A stretch of DNA of 64,000 bases from Streptomyces violascens (GTDB taxonomy: Bacteria > Actinomycetota > Actinomycetes > Streptomycetales > Streptomycetaceae). Each line of letters opens with the position of its first letter. Positions within the stretch are counted from its first letter, which is position 1. Positions 33,881-42,970 of this stretch are shown piece after piece. A model generated the notes under the pieces. That model was not told where the DNA came from. It searched no databases and saw only the letters and a list, made by a program, of their open reading frames with translations. A program made the translations under genes and the position numbers. The stretch is taken from the NCBI RefSeq assembly GCF_014649955.1, contig NZ_BMUA01000001.1, forward strand, positions 1,031,105-1,095,104. The letters are read 5' to 3'.

Positions 33881-34783
33881 TCAGGCGAGCCGCTCCCCCG
33901 CCACCGCCAGCGCGTCGACCGCCGCCCGGATCGAGGGCCTGCGGTCGGCGTCGGCGCGCCACACCGCGTACACATGGCGGCTCATCGCGTCGCGCACCGG
34001 GACCACCCGCACCCCGTCGGGGATCGGGCCCCGGCCCAGGCGCGGGGCGATGCTGACCCCCAACCCGGCTTCCACCAGGGCGAGTTGGGTGGCATGTTCG
34101 CGGGCCACGTGGGCGATTCTCGGCTCGATGCCCTTGCCGCGCAGGGTGAACATCAGCCACTCGTTGCAGAACTCACCCTCGGGCCAGGTGATCCACTCGT
34201 CGTCGGCGAACTCCTCCAGGTCCACCACCTCGCGGCCGGCCAGCGGATGACCGGCGGACAGGGCGACGTCCGCGAGGTCGTCGAGGACCGCCCGCTTGGC
34301 GAGCCCGTCGGGCAGCGGCAGCGGCTTGTTGTACCAGTCGAGTACGAGCGCGAGATCGAGGTCGCCGAGCAGCACGCCCCGCACGGACTCGTCGGCCTCC
34401 AGCTCGTCGGAGCGGACGGCGAGCTTTGGATGCTCGGCGCGCAGCGAGGCGAGCGCGGCGGGGAACAGGCCCCGGGCGGCGGTGGCGAACCCGGCGATCC
34501 TGAGCTCGCCGACGACCCGGCCGCGCTGGGCCTCCAACTCGGCCTGGGCCACCTGCACTTGGGACAGGATGCGCGAGGCGTGCTCGGCGAGCAGCCGGCC
34601 GGCGTCGGTGAGCCGCACGCCGCGCCCGTTCTTGGCGAGCAGCGGCTGGCCGGCCTCCCGCTCCAGCTTGGCGAGCTGCTGGGAGACGGCGGAGGTGGTC
34701 ACGTGCAGGGTGTCGGCCGCGCCGCCCACCGAGCCGTGCCGGGCCACCGCGTCGAGGGTGCGCAGGCGCTCCAGATTCAACAT
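33881..34783 (-). CDS. LysR-family transcriptional regulator
   Basis: 300 residues. The winged HTH is in residues 1-60 (MLNLERLRTLDAVARHGSV, then TTSAVSQQLAKLEREAG), followed by the periplasmic-binding-like effector domain (ELRIAGFATAARGLFP). LysR proteins usually activate a divergent gene in response to a small ligand. The divergent EamA transporter, whose coding region starts 74 nt away, is the probable target. The intergenic DNA contains the transporter's promoter and is the likely binding region. Confidence 0.9.
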   Translation of the reverse strand: MLNLERLRTLDAVARHGSVGGAADTLHVTTSAVSQQLAKLEREAGQPLLAKNGRGVRLTDAGRLLAEHASRILSQVQVAQAELEAQRGRVVGELRIAGFATAARGLFPAALASLRAEHPKLAVRSDELEADESVRGVLLGDLDLALVLDWYNKPLPLPDGLAKRAVLDDLADVALSAGHPLAGREVVDLEEFADDEWITWPEGEFCNEWLMFTLRGKGIEPRIAHVAREHATQLALVEAGLGVSIAPRLGRGPIPDGVRVVPVRDAMSRHVYAVWRADADRRPSIRAAVDALAVAGERLA

Positions 34784-34821
34784 GTAAGCGATGCTAACCG
34801 ATCACACGCATGCTTTCTCGC

Positions 34822-34850
34822 TTGTGCTACGTAGTTCTGGCCCTCATCCT
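34822..34850 (+). promoter_or_regulatory. Candidate leaderless promoter of the EamA gene at 34858
   Basis: TTGTGC and CATCCT are 17 nt apart, and ATG 34858 starts 7 nt after the -10 box. No ribosome site precedes the ATG. If right, the in-frame ATG at 34810 is not the start. Confidence 0.5.
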
Positions 34851-34857
34851 GGTCGTC

Positions 34858-35814
34858 ATGAGCACCACCGCCCCGTCCCGGGCCACCTCCTCCACGCCGA
34901 CTTCGACGACCGTCCCGCGCCGCCCCGCCCTCGACTGGCGCATCCGGTTCGCGGCACTCTCGCTGATCTGGGGCTTCAGTTTTCTGCTGATCAAGGTCGG
35001 TACGGACGGCTACGCCCCGTTCCAGGTCACCTTCGGACGGCTGCTCTTCGGCACGCTGGTGCTCGCCGTGGCGATGGCCGTCAAGCGCGAGCGGCTGCCG
35101 CGCGGGCGCCGCACCTGGCTGCACCTCACGGTGGCGGCGCTGCTCCTCAACGCCGCGCCGTTCTCGCTCTTCGCGTACTCGGAACTGACGATCCCCTCGA
35201 CACTGGCCGGCATCTGCAACGCGACCTCGCCGCTGTGGGGCATGGCGCTGTCCATGGTGGCGCTCTCCGAGGACCGGCCGACCCGCCGCCGGGTCGCGGG
35301 GCTCGGCCTCGGCTTCCTCGGGGTGCTCACGGTGCTCGGCGCCTGGCAGGGCTTCCACGGCCTCGACGTCACCGGCACCGCGATGGCGCTGCTCGCCTCG
35401 CTCTGCTACCCGGTCGGCTGGATCTACGTCCGGCGCACACTGGCGGGCAGCGGCCACTCCAACCTGTCCCTGATCGGCTCGCAACTCGGCGTCGCCACCC
35501 TCCAGCTGGCCCTGGTCACCCCGCTGTTCGCCGGTTTCCCGAGCTCCTTCCCGCTCGTCCCGCTGCTCGCGGTCGCGGCGCTCGGCGCGCTCGGCACGGG
35601 TCTCGCGGTGCTCGTCCAGTACGGGCTCGTCAACGAGGTGGGCCCGACGACCGCGCAGATGGTCACCTACTTCATCCCGGTGATTGCCACGGCCGCCGGT
35701 GTCGCGCTCCTCGGCGAGAGCCTCAGCTGGAACACGCCGGTCGGCGCGGCCGTCGTCCTCGCGGGCGCGGCCCTCACCCAGAGCCGCGCCCGCGCGAAGC
35801 CGAAGGCTCAGTAG
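34858..35814 (+). CDS. EamA/DMT-family transporter
   Basis: 318 residues with ten hydrophobic helices and two EamA repeats (AALSLIWGFSFLLIKVG in the first, PVIATAAGVALLGESLSW at the end of the second). The Ser/Thr-rich first 25 residues are cytoplasmic. It exports an unknown small molecule. The start at 34858 is supported by the promoter pattern; an ATG at 34810 would add a hydrophobic stretch. Divergent LysR regulation is likely. Its 3' end overlaps the MocR gene on the other strand by 7 nt. Confidence 0.85.
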   Translation: MSTTAPSRATSSTPTSTTVPRRPALDWRIRFAALSLIWGFSFLLIKVGTDGYAPFQVTFGRLLFGTLVLAVAMAVKRERLPRGRRTWLHLTVAALLLNAAPFSLFAYSELTIPSTLAGICNATSPLWGMALSMVALSEDRPTRRRVAGLGLGFLGVLTVLGAWQGFHGLDVTGTAMALLASLCYPVGWIYVRRTLAGSGHSNLSLIGSQLGVATLQLALVTPLFAGFPSSFPLVPLLAVAALGALGTGLAVLVQYGLVNEVGPTTAQMVTYFIPVIATAAGVALLGESLSWNTPVGAAVVLAGAALTQSRARAKPKAQ

Positions 35815-37157
35815 GCGTAGCGCGTCCCGGGGCCCGGGCCGATCGCGGAGGCAATCGCGTCCGCGAGCGGCCCGATCTCGTCCAGGGCCAGGCTCGACAC
35901 CGTGAGCCGCACGCCGGGCGCCGACGCCAACCGGAAGCGGGCGCCGGGCGCCACCGCCCAGCCCGCGTGCAGCAGCCGGGACACCGCGCCCGTCTCGTCC
36001 GGCACCGGCACCCACACGACGAAGCCGCTGCGGCCGTGTGCCTCGACGCCCCGCTCGCGCAGCGCCCGCAGCAGGCCCTCGCGCCGTTCGCGGTACGAGC
36101 GCGCGACCTTCGCCGGGTCGACGGCGCCCGACGTCCACAGCTCGACGACGGCCCGCTGGAGCAGCCGGCTGACCCAGCCGGGCCCGAGCCGCTGGCGCCC
36201 GCGCACCCGGTCGAGGGTGACGGCGTCCCCGGTCAGCAAGGCGAGCCGCAGATCCGGCCCGTACGCCTTGGCCACGGACCGTACGAAAGCCCAGTGCTCG
36301 GTGACCGGGGCGACCGGGTGCAGCGGCAGGTCGACCATGCCGTGGCCGTGGTCGTCCTCGATGAGCAGCACCCCGGGGTGCCCGGCGAGGACCTTGCGCA
36401 GGGCCCGGGCGCGGGCCGCGCTCACGGCCGCGCCCGTCGGGTTCTGCGCCCGGCAGGTAATCACGACGGCCTTGGCGCCCGCAGCCAGGGCGCGTTCGAG
36501 CCCCGCGGGCAGCGGGCCCTCGTCGTCGAGCGCCATGGGTTCGGGCCGCAGCCCCAGCGCCGGCACGAGGTCGAGGAGCGCGCCCCAGCCGGGGTCCTCG
36601 ATCGCCACCGCGTCGCCGGGGCGCAGGTGGGAGGTGAGCACCCGCTCGATGGCGTCGAGCGAACCCGAGAGCACGCCGACCGGCCCGTCCGGCACGCCCC
36701 CTTGGTCGAACCCGGCGCGGGCGAGGCGCGCGAGATCCTCGTCCACGGGCTCCTGCCCGTACATGTACCGCCCGGGCCGTTCGGCATTGCTGCGCGCGGC
36801 GGCGGCCAGTGCCTCGCCGAGCGGCGGGAGCAGCGTCGCGTCGGGGTTGCCGTCGGCGATGTTGCGTACGCCTTCGGGCACGTCCACGCGGATGAGGTCG
36901 CGGGCGGTGCTCGCGGGCCTCGGGCGCACGCGGCTGCCGCGCCGGCCCGCCGTCTCGATCACCCCGCGGTCGCGCAGCAGCCGGTAGGCGGCCGCGACGG
37001 TGTTGGGATTCACGCCGAGCTCGGTCGCCAACTCCCTTAGTGGAGGCAGCAGTTGACCCGGTTCGAGCCCTCCGGCGCCCACCGCGCGCTCCACGCTCTC
37101 GGCAATCTCCGATGCACGGCGCCCCTCGATCCGATATTCTCCTAGCACAAACCACAT
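35808..37157 (-). CDS. MocR-family regulator (GntR HTH fused to aminotransferase domain)
   Basis: 449 residues. The GntR winged helix is at the N-terminus (LPPLRELATELGVNPNTVAAAYRLLRDRG) and a fold-type I aminotransferase domain follows from about residue 100, with the PLP-binding Lys in SVAKAYGPDLR and the Asn-Pro of QNPTGAAV. MocR proteins bind PLP as an effector rather than transaminate; PdxR members control PLP synthesis. The divergent gene encodes a PNPOx-fold protein, consistent with vitamin B6-linked control. Direct repeats between the genes form the likely operator. Confidence 0.9.
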   Translation of the reverse strand: MWFVLGEYRIEGRRASEIAESVERAVGAGGLEPGQLLPPLRELATELGVNPNTVAAAYRLLRDRGVIETAGRRGSRVRPRPASTARDLIRVDVPEGVRNIADGNPDATLLPPLGEALAAAARSNAERPGRYMYGQEPVDEDLARLARAGFDQGGVPDGPVGVLSGSLDAIERVLTSHLRPGDAVAIEDPGWGALLDLVPALGLRPEPMALDDEGPLPAGLERALAAGAKAVVITCRAQNPTGAAVSAARARALRKVLAGHPGVLLIEDDHGHGMVDLPLHPVAPVTEHWAFVRSVAKAYGPDLRLALLTGDAVTLDRVRGRQRLGPGWVSRLLQRAVVELWTSGAVDPAKVARSYRERREGLLRALRERGVEAHGRSGFVVWVPVPDETGAVSRLLHAGWAVAPGARFRLASAPGVRLTVSSLALDEIGPLADAIASAIGPGPGTRYAY

Positions 37158-37172
37158 TATGCACTAGTGCAA
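37142..37172. promoter_or_regulatory. Candidate MocR operator: direct repeats CTAG(C/T)(A/G)CAA, 22 bp apart
   Basis: CTAGCACAA (37142-37150) and CTAGTGCAA (37164-37172) are in direct orientation with a 22-bp period, two helical turns, as at other MocR sites. The second overlaps a perfect 12-bp palindrome TGCACTAGTGCA (37160-37171). The element covers the MocR start codon region and lies just upstream of the divergent PNPOx gene. Confidence 0.6.
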
Positions 37173-37183
37173 TGGAGATCGCA

Positions 37184-37855
37184 ATGTCGGACACCGCGAC
37201 CGCAGCCCCCTACCAGGCGACCGACCGCACCGTACCGACCCGCTCGCGCGAGCGGGCCTCGTACGACCGCGAGCTGGTGCACGGCATCCTCGACCAGGCG
37301 TACGTCTGCCACCTGGGCTTCGTCCGCGACGGCGCACCCGTGGTGCTGCCCACGCTCTTCGCCCGGGCCGGCGAGCGGCTCTACGTACACGGCTCGACCG
37401 GTTCCCGCCCGCTCCGCGCGGCGGGTCAGGCCGACCCCGGCCTTCCGGTGTGCCTGACCGTGACCCACGTCGACGGCCTGGTCCTGGCCAAGTCCGCCTT
37501 CCACCACTCGATCAACTACCGCTCGGTCGTGGTGCACGGCATCGCCCACGATGTCACCGACCCCGAGGAGAAGCGCGCCGCGCTCGACGCGCTGGTGGAC
37601 CACGTCGTCCCGGGCCGCTCCCTCGACTCGCGCCCGGCGAACGCGAAGGAGCTGGCCGCCACCGCGGTGATCAGCCTCGACCTGAACGAGGTCTCGGCCA
37701 AGCTCCGCACCGGCGGCCCGAACGACGACCCCGAGGACCTGGCTCTCCCGCACTGGTCCGGCGTCCTGCCGCTCACCCCGGGCTACGGCGCCCCCGTCCC
37801 GGCGGACGGCCTGGACCCGGCGCTGCCCGTGCCGGACTACCTGTCGGCTCTCTGA
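37184..37855 (+). CDS. Pyridoxamine 5'-phosphate oxidase-family protein
   Basis: 223 residues of the FMN-binding split barrel, with YDRELVHGILDQAYVCHLGFV at the start and VLPTLFARAGERLYVHGST and LAKSAFHHSINYRSVVVHG in the middle, matching the group of PNPOx-like proteins found beside MocR regulators. It could oxidise a B6 vitamer or be a heme- or flavin-binding relative. GGAG lies 6 nt before ATG 37184; ATG 37172 lies inside the operator. It is divergent from the MocR gene that probably controls it. Confidence 0.85.
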   Translation: MSDTATAAPYQATDRTVPTRSRERASYDRELVHGILDQAYVCHLGFVRDGAPVVLPTLFARAGERLYVHGSTGSRPLRAAGQADPGLPVCLTVTHVDGLVLAKSAFHHSINYRSVVVHGIAHDVTDPEEKRAALDALVDHVVPGRSLDSRPANAKELAATAVISLDLNEVSAKLRTGGPNDDPEDLALPHWSGVLPLTPGYGAPVPADGLDPALPVPDYLSAL

Positions 37856-37919
37856 GGCAGCCGCGCCGCGTACGCGTCACGAGAGGGTGGGGCCCCATCC
37901 GGCGGGGACCCACCGCGCG

Positions 37920-38897
37920 CTACAGCGCCACCGCCTCTCGGCGCGACCTGGCCGCCTGCCTCGTCTCGGCCGCCGCGAGCCCGATCACCGCGAGGAGCAG
38001 CAGTGTGGTGCCCGCCGCGGTGGCCGCGGTGATGTGCTCGCCGAGCACCGACACCGCGATCACGGCCGCGCTGACCGGCTCCAAGAGCATGATCACGGAG
38101 ACGGTCGCGGCGCGTACGACCGCGGCCCCGGCGAAGTAGAGGGCGTACGCGAGCGCGGTGGGCACGGCCGCCACGTACAGCAGCAGGAAGACCACCCGCA
38201 TCGGCTCCACCGTGTGCGGAAGCAGGCCCTCCGCGCCCGCGAAGGGGAGCAGGCAAAGGGCCGCTACACCGAAGGCCCAAGCGGTGGTGGCCGACGGGTC
38301 GGCGGCGCCTCCGTCGCGCCCGAGCCACCTGGTCAGCAGGGTGATGGCCGCATACCCGGCAGCCGACACCAGGGCGAGGACGACCCCGGCGGGCCGGACC
38401 GTGCCGCCGCCGTTGCCGATCCACAGGACCGCGAGCCCGGCGAGCGCCCCGGCCACGGCCGCGGTGCCGGCCCAGCCGATCCGCTCGCCCAGGGCGACGC
38501 GGGCGCCGAGCGCGATGAGGACGGGTCCCGCGCCCAGGGTCACCACGGTCGCGACCGCGAGTCCGGTGGCTTCGACGGCCGCGAAGTAGGCGCTCTGGAA
38601 GATCATCAGGCCGATGCCGTTGCCGAGGATGCGCAGCAGCCGGCGTCCGCGCGGTTCGGCGGCCTTGGGCACGGGGCGGCGGCGCAGCGCCATCGCGCCG
38701 AGCAGCAGGACGAGACCGCCCGCGCAGCGCCAGAAGGACAGGGCGAGCGGACCGAGGTCGCTGGCCCCGAAGACCAGGGCGGCGGCGCCGCCCGCGGTGC
38801 CCCAGGCGACTCCGGCGAAGGCCAGGTAGAGCAGACCGCGCCCGACGGGCAGGGTGGCGGAGGGGCCCATGGCAAGGCCCGTTGAAGAGTTCGACAC
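37920..38897 (-). CDS. EamA/DMT-family transporter
   Basis: 325 residues, ten hydrophobic helices with two EamA repeats ([18 protein letters not shown], and [20 protein letters not shown] at the end). The GTG at 38897 has CGGAG 7 nt upstream; an internal ATG nine codons later is a possible alternative. The substrate is unknown. A second EamA gene lies upstream in the same direction with 164 nt between, so each may have its own promoter. Confidence 0.85.
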   Translation of the reverse strand: MSNSSTGLAMGPSATLPVGRGLLYLAFAGVAWGTAGGAAALVFGASDLGPLALSFWRCAGGLVLLLGAMALRRRPVPKAAEPRGRRLLRILGNGIGLMIFQSAYFAAVEATGLAVATVVTLGAGPVLIALGARVALGERIGWAGTAAVAGALAGLAVLWIGNGGGTVRPAGVVLALVSAAGYAAITLLTRWLGRDGGAADPSATTAWAFGVAALCLLPFAGAEGLLPHTVEPMRVVFLLLYVAAVPTALAYALYFAGAAVVRAATVSVIMLLEPVSAAVIAVSVLGEHITAATAAGTTLLLLAVIGLAAAETRQAARSRREAVAL

Positions 38898-39061
38898 GTA
38901 CGTACTCCGAAGAGGAAGACAGCTGGCTGGACGCTGGCGTGGGAGTACGCGGGCAGCGACGAGCCGCTCGGGGACTGCCCGAGCCGGGTCTTCGTCAGGA
39001 GCGCGGCCGCCCGCGTTACGCGGCGGGAGGCGGCAGTACGGTCGAATGCATGATCGTCACC

Positions 39062-40045
39062 TTAGGCGGCGGACTGCCCGGCCGACAACTCCCCTTCGGC
39101 GGGCGCGGGACCGCCCGAGGCGACCGGCCCCGAGGCGGCTCTGGGGGCCGAGGACTGGGCGATGAACGCGCCGGTCAGGACCACCGCGCCGCCGATGATC
39201 TGCGGCGCCGAGAGGTGTTCGCCGAGCAGCACCCAGGCGAAGACGGTCGCGAGCACGGCCTCCAGACAGGCGACAACGCCGGCCACCTGCGGCGAGAGCT
39301 TGCGCACCGAGATGACCCCGGTGACGTACGCGACGACGGTCGCGATCAGCACGATCCAGCACAGGAGCAGCACGGCGGGCACCTGGGAGCCGTTCATGTC
39401 GGCGCTGCCGCCGAGCACCGACCACTTCATGTCCCAGGGCCGGGCCACGACGGTCAGGACGAGTGCGCCGATGAGCAGGCCGTAGGCGATGACGCCGAGC
39501 GGGTCGGCCGCGTCGTCGCCCTCGCCGCCCTGGTCGGACAGGACGAAGTAGCCGACCTGGCAGCAGGCCGCGCCGAGCGCGAGGAGCAGTCCGACCGCGT
39601 CGAAGCTCAGCCCGGACCAGACCTCGACGACACAGGCGAGCCCGCCGACGGCGAGCACCACACCGAGCGCGGCCGCGCGGCTCACCGGCCTGCGCTGCAC
39701 GAACCGGACCCAGCCGAGGACGAGTGCGGGCGCCAGGTATTCGACGAGGAGGGCGACACCGACGGGTATGCGCGATATGGAGGCGAAGTAGCAGGCCTGG
39801 ACGCCGGCGACGGCAAGCAGTCCGAACCCTGCGAGCAGCGCGGGTTTGCGCAGCACCAGGCGGCGGTGGCGCCAGGCCACCGGGAGCATGACGAGCGCGG
39901 CCCCGGTCACCCGCAGCCACACCACGTGCAGCGGGTCGAGCCCCGCTTCGATGAGCGGCTTGGCCGCCACACCTGAACCACCGAACGCGAAGGCCGACAC
40001 CAGGGCGAGTCCCAGGCCGACGCTTCTTCCCTGAGACGCGTGCAT
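39062..40045 (-). CDS. EamA/DMT-family transporter
   Basis: 327 residues with ten helices (VGLGLALVSAFAFGGSGVAA, then CLEAVLATVFAWVLLGEHL, the EamA C-terminal motif). The Ala/Gly/Pro-rich tail is cytoplasmic. ATG 40045 lies 6 nt after CATGAT, which has ATGACG 17 nt upstream, a leaderless pattern; the GTG at 40051 is the alternative. The substrate is unknown. Confidence 0.85.
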   Translation of the reverse strand: MHASQGRSVGLGLALVSAFAFGGSGVAAKPLIEAGLDPLHVVWLRVTGAALVMLPVAWRHRRLVLRKPALLAGFGLLAVAGVQACYFASISRIPVGVALLVEYLAPALVLGWVRFVQRRPVSRAAALGVVLAVGGLACVVEVWSGLSFDAVGLLLALGAACCQVGYFVLSDQGGEGDDAADPLGVIAYGLLIGALVLTVVARPWDMKWSVLGGSADMNGSQVPAVLLLCWIVLIATVVAYVTGVISVRKLSPQVAGVVACLEAVLATVFAWVLLGEHLSAPQIIGGAVVLTGAFIAQSSAPRAASGPVASGGPAPAEGELSAGQSAA

Positions 40046-40203
40046 CGGCACATCATGGCAGCCCGGGTCAGGACCGTCATCCGCGTGACACCTGTCGAGA
40101 CGGGGAGCGCGTTCCGGCCCGCCCGCAAAGCCTCGGCTCGGCCTGATTCGGGGGCGTTCGGGCCTTGCCGGGCGGCCTGGCCGAGCCGGCCGGCCAAGGG
40201 CTT

Positions 40204-40758
40204 TCAGACCTGCGGGGAGGGCTCACCCAGGCGGTCGTCCAGACCCTGGTCGGACGGTTCTCCCAAGCCGTCGGCCAGTGCGGCCGCGTCCACTCCCGCG
40301 TGCTGGAAGACCTGGACGGCCCGGCACTCGGGGTCGGCGGCGAGCGCGGCCAGCAGGTCCCGCCCGGTGACCTGGTCACCGCCGCGCGCGGCGGCCCGGC
40401 GCAGCGCGTACTCCATCGCCGCCAGGGCGCTGGGCGACCAGCCGGGCTGCGTCATCAGCGGCACCGCCCCGGAGTCCTCGACGGATCCCTGCCAGCGCAG
40501 CCCGTACCCGATGCTGCGCTGCACCAGGTACCCGAGCACGCGCGCCACCTGCGCTCCGTCCTCGAACGCGGCCCGCACCTCGGGGCCGCTCTCCATCAGC
40601 GAGTGCAGCAGATGCGCGGTGTCCAGCTGCCGGTCCCCGTCGCGCAGCGCACGCCTGCGGGCGCCCGCGACCACCGAGGCCAGCTCCGCGGTGAGTCGGG
40701 CTTCGATGTCTGCGGGGGACGGGACCTGGTGAGGGGCCCCTGGGGTAGGACGGTGCAC
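40204..40758 (-). CDS. Stand-alone Clp N-terminal domain protein
   Basis: 184 residues. It contains one or two Clp_N repeats (AELASVVAGARRRALRDGD with LDTAHLLHSLMESG, and a second half AMEYALRRAAARGGDQVTGRDLLAAL) but no AAA+ ATPase. Stand-alone Clp_N proteins, like ClpS-type adaptors, could compete for or deliver substrates to ClpC/ClpB, but this is not established for actinobacterial members. It begins near GTG/ATG 40758. It stands alone between an EamA gene and the small gene at 41007. Confidence 0.8.
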   Translation of the reverse strand: MHRPTPGAPHQVPSPADIEARLTAELASVVAGARRRALRDGDRQLDTAHLLHSLMESGPEVRAAFEDGAQVARVLGYLVQRSIGYGLRWQGSVEDSGAVPLMTQPGWSPSALAAMEYALRRAAARGGDQVTGRDLLAALAADPECRAVQVFQHAGVDAAALADGLGEPSDQGLDDRLGEPSPQV

Positions 40759-41006
40759 CCCTCAACCTCATCAGCCGATGGCGCGAAGAACATCCCCGAG
40801 GAGGAGCATTCGTTCTCCCGCGAAAGTTGGGCACGGATGACCGGGTTCTCCTCCTTACGGATGAGATCTCGGAAATCTCCCCCCTGAGGGCAACCCTCGG
40901 GCGCGTGGCGTTCCGGGCCCCGCGCCCCCGGTGCAACCGCACCGCCGTCCGGACTCGTCCTTCCCGCATGACACAGCCGTCCCCACCGCCCGCCGAGGGA
41001 GCGCCG

Positions 41007-41198
41007 ATGTGCTGGATGGTCGCCCTCCTGGCCCAGGACGGACTGCAGTACGTGTACCGGGTGTACGCGCCGCGCGAGGCCCTGCCGGGCGATCTGTTCT
41101 GGGCCGCGTTCCACTGCCACGACGAGTCCGTGCGCCCGCGCGCCTCGGACCTGTTCGACTCCGCGCAGATCTGGGCCCTTGAGACCCAGAAGATCTGA
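41007..41198 (+). CDS. Small conserved-looking protein of unknown function
   Basis: 63 residues beginning MCWMVALLAQDGLQYVYRVY and ending DSAQIWALETQKI, with an aromatic- and charge-rich middle (DLFWAAFHCHDESV). GGGAG lies 5 nt before ATG 41007. An in-frame ATG at 40968 would add 13 Pro-rich residues. Third positions are almost all G/C, supporting coding. I do not recognise a family. Confidence 0.65.
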   Translation: MCWMVALLAQDGLQYVYRVYAPREALPGDLFWAAFHCHDESVRPRASDLFDSAQIWALETQKI

Positions 41199-41347
41199 GC
41201 GCAGCGCGCGGGGCGGGGCATGGGACAGCCTCTTGGCGCAGGCATCGGGACCGCAGGAATCTGACGGTTCATCAGTATTGAATGTTCGTCCGCCTCCCGC
41301 TACGTTCCGCGCACGTCCCCGTCACAGTCCCACGAAGGAGTGGTCGC

Positions 41348-41776
41348 ATGGCCGAGGTCAGCGCGGAGGCACGTATCGAGGCTCCGGCCGAGAAGGTCTG
41401 GGCACAGCTCACCGACTTCTCCTCGTACGGCGAGTGGAACGCCACGCACACCAGCTTCCCCGCGGGCGGCCCCGAGAAGCTGGAGCTGGGCGCGACCTAC
41501 GCGGAGAACATGAAGCTCATGGGCTTCCCCGCCGAAGTCGCATGGACGGTGGACGAGTTCGAGGCAGGCCGGGTGTTCGGCATCCGGGGCAAGGGCCCGA
41601 TGGGCGTGAACGTCGCCAACCGCTACACGGTCGTCCCCGACGGCGCGGCCACCACGGTCCGCATCGACGGCGAGTTCACGGGCGCCGCGGTCTCGCTCAT
41701 GGCAGGCAAGCTCAAGGACTCGGCGACGGCCGCCCTGAACGAGTCACTGCGCAAGCTCGGGGGGCTGTGCGCCTGA
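41348..41776 (+). CDS. SRPBCC-family protein
   Basis: 142 residues of START-like fold: MAEVSAEARIEAPAEKVWAQL, then DFSSYGEWNATHTSFPAGG, central AWTVDEFEAGRVFGIRG and C-terminal helix KLKDSATAALNESLRKL. This polyketide cyclase/CoxG-like layout binds a lipophilic ligand. AAGGAG lies 7 nt before ATG 41348. A very strong hairpin follows the gene. Confidence 0.85.
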   Translation: MAEVSAEARIEAPAEKVWAQLTDFSSYGEWNATHTSFPAGGPEKLELGATYAENMKLMGFPAEVAWTVDEFEAGRVFGIRGKGPMGVNVANRYTVVPDGAATTVRIDGEFTGAAVSLMAGKLKDSATAALNESLRKLGGLCA

Positions 41777-41802
41777 GCGGGCGAAGGCCCCGCGGCCGAC
41801 CA

Positions 41803-41846
41803 CGCGCAGACGCCCGGCCGGGAAATCCCGGCCGGGCGTCTGCGCG
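41803..41846. terminator. Perfect 21-bp bidirectional terminator hairpin
   Basis: A 21-nt arm starting CGCGCAGACGCC pairs without mismatch with its complement across a 2-nt centre (effective loop AAAT). It lies between the convergent SRPBCC gene and the secreted-protein gene and probably ends both transcripts. Confidence 0.85.
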
Positions 41847-41913
41847 AGCTTCTTGCGATCCGATCACAGAGCTACGTGCCGCAACGGCCTCTCGGATCCA
41901 CCGGCCACCGGCG

Positions 41914-42198
41914 TCATTCGGAGTTGCCCAGCAGGCACCCGTTCTTCCCCGGGGTGTTGGGAATGTCGGCCGAGGTGTAGGCGACGTAGGCCATCTCCCG
42001 GCCCAGTTCCTCCGCCTCCGCCTTCGTCAGATACCGGGGGCCCTCGACGCATCGGCCGGAGGAGTCCCAGACGCCCCCGACCCGGGCGACCTTGCTGTAC
42101 TCGGGCCCGGGGTCGGCCTGCGCGGAGGCGGCGGACATCGTGAGCAGCGCGGCCGCGGCAAGGGCACCGAGGACTTGGACAGAGCTTCGAATGTTCAT
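41914..42198 (-). CDS. Small secreted protein of unknown function
   Basis: 94 residues. A Sec signal peptide (MNIRSSVQVLGALAAAALL to ASAQA) leaves a mature part of about 65 residues with two cysteines (RCVEGPRYL, NGCLLGNSE) that can form a disulfide. YLTKAEAEELGREMAYVAY is probably helical. No family is recognised. It converges on the SRPBCC gene across a strong terminator. Confidence 0.75.
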   Translation of the reverse strand: MNIRSSVQVLGALAAAALLTMSAASAQADPGPEYSKVARVGGVWDSSGRCVEGPRYLTKAEAEELGREMAYVAYTSADIPNTPGKNGCLLGNSE

Positions 42199-42244
42199 GA
42201 CCGACTTAACGGCCGGAAGGCCGAATTGTCACCCTATGACCACC

Positions 42245-42260
42245 GGGGGCGAAGGCCCCC
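42245..42260 (-). terminator. Hairpin downstream of the PadR gene
   Basis: GGGGGC and GCCCCC flank a 4-nt loop about 65 nt past the PadR stop codon. It is short but very GC-rich, and no T-run follows. Confidence 0.4.
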
Positions 42261-42323
42261 AAGACAGTGCTGCCGGCCGGAAAGCCCAGCCGACAGCCTG
42301 CCCGACCTGCCGCAAGGCTTGGT

Positions 42324-42929
42324 TCAGTCCTCGTCGGCAAGGATCAGATAGAGCTTCTTCCGGGCGTCGTTGATGACGGCGAGGGCCTTTTGGCGCTGGT
42401 CGGCGGAGCCGGTCTTCCAGACCTGGCCGAACGCCTCCATCAGGCCGAAGCCGGCCTGCCGGATCTCATGCATGGCCTCCCAGTCGACTCCGCGCCCCGC
42501 GTCCTCCCAGGGAGCCTCGGCTCCCGATTCGGCCTCCGTGCGCCCGGCGTCGGTGAGCGTGAACAGCTTCTTGCCGCCCTCGCTCTCACTGGCGATCAGG
42601 CCCTCGTCCTCCAGGAGCTGGAGGGTGGGGTAGACCGAGCCCGGGCTGGGCTTCCAGGCCCCGCCACTGCGCTCGCCGATCTCCTGGATCATCTCGTAGC
42701 CGTGCATCGGCCGGTCCTTGAGCAGGGCCAGGATCGACGCGCGGACATCCCCGCGCCGCGCCCTGCCCCGCGGACCACCCCGGCCGCCACGGCCGCCGGG
42801 ACCGAACGGTCCGCCCCACGGTCCCCCGCCGAAGCCGGGACCGAAGGGGCCGAAGGCGGAACGCCGCCCCTCGAAGTCACCCCGACCGCGATGGCCGGGT
42901 CCTTGCTGTCCGTATCCATGTGAACGCAT
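42324..42929 (-). CDS. PadR-family transcriptional regulator
   Basis: 201 residues. A Gly/Pro/Arg-rich N-terminal extension of about 65 residues precedes the PadR winged helix (VRASILALLKDRPMHGYEMIQEI, then SPGSVYPTLQLLEDEGLIAS). A C-terminal helical dimerisation segment follows. PadR proteins repress divergent genes and often their own. GAAGGA lies 8 nt before ATG 42929. The divergent PhzF gene and a CGATATATCG palindrome suggest the target and the site. Confidence 0.9.
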   Translation of the reverse strand: MRSHGYGQQGPGHRGRGDFEGRRSAFGPFGPGFGGGPWGGPFGPGGRGGRGGPRGRARRGDVRASILALLKDRPMHGYEMIQEIGERSGGAWKPSPGSVYPTLQLLEDEGLIASESEGGKKLFTLTDAGRTEAESGAEAPWEDAGRGVDWEAMHEIRQAGFGLMEAFGQVWKTGSADQRQKALAVINDARKKLYLILADED

Positions 42930-42970
42930 GGTTCGTTTCCTTCCATCGTTGATCTGTCGCGATGCGTCAA

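Noticed and set aside
41803..41846. Inverted repeat as an insertion-sequence end
   Set aside because: No transposase or target duplication is seen; a bidirectional terminator between convergent genes explains it.
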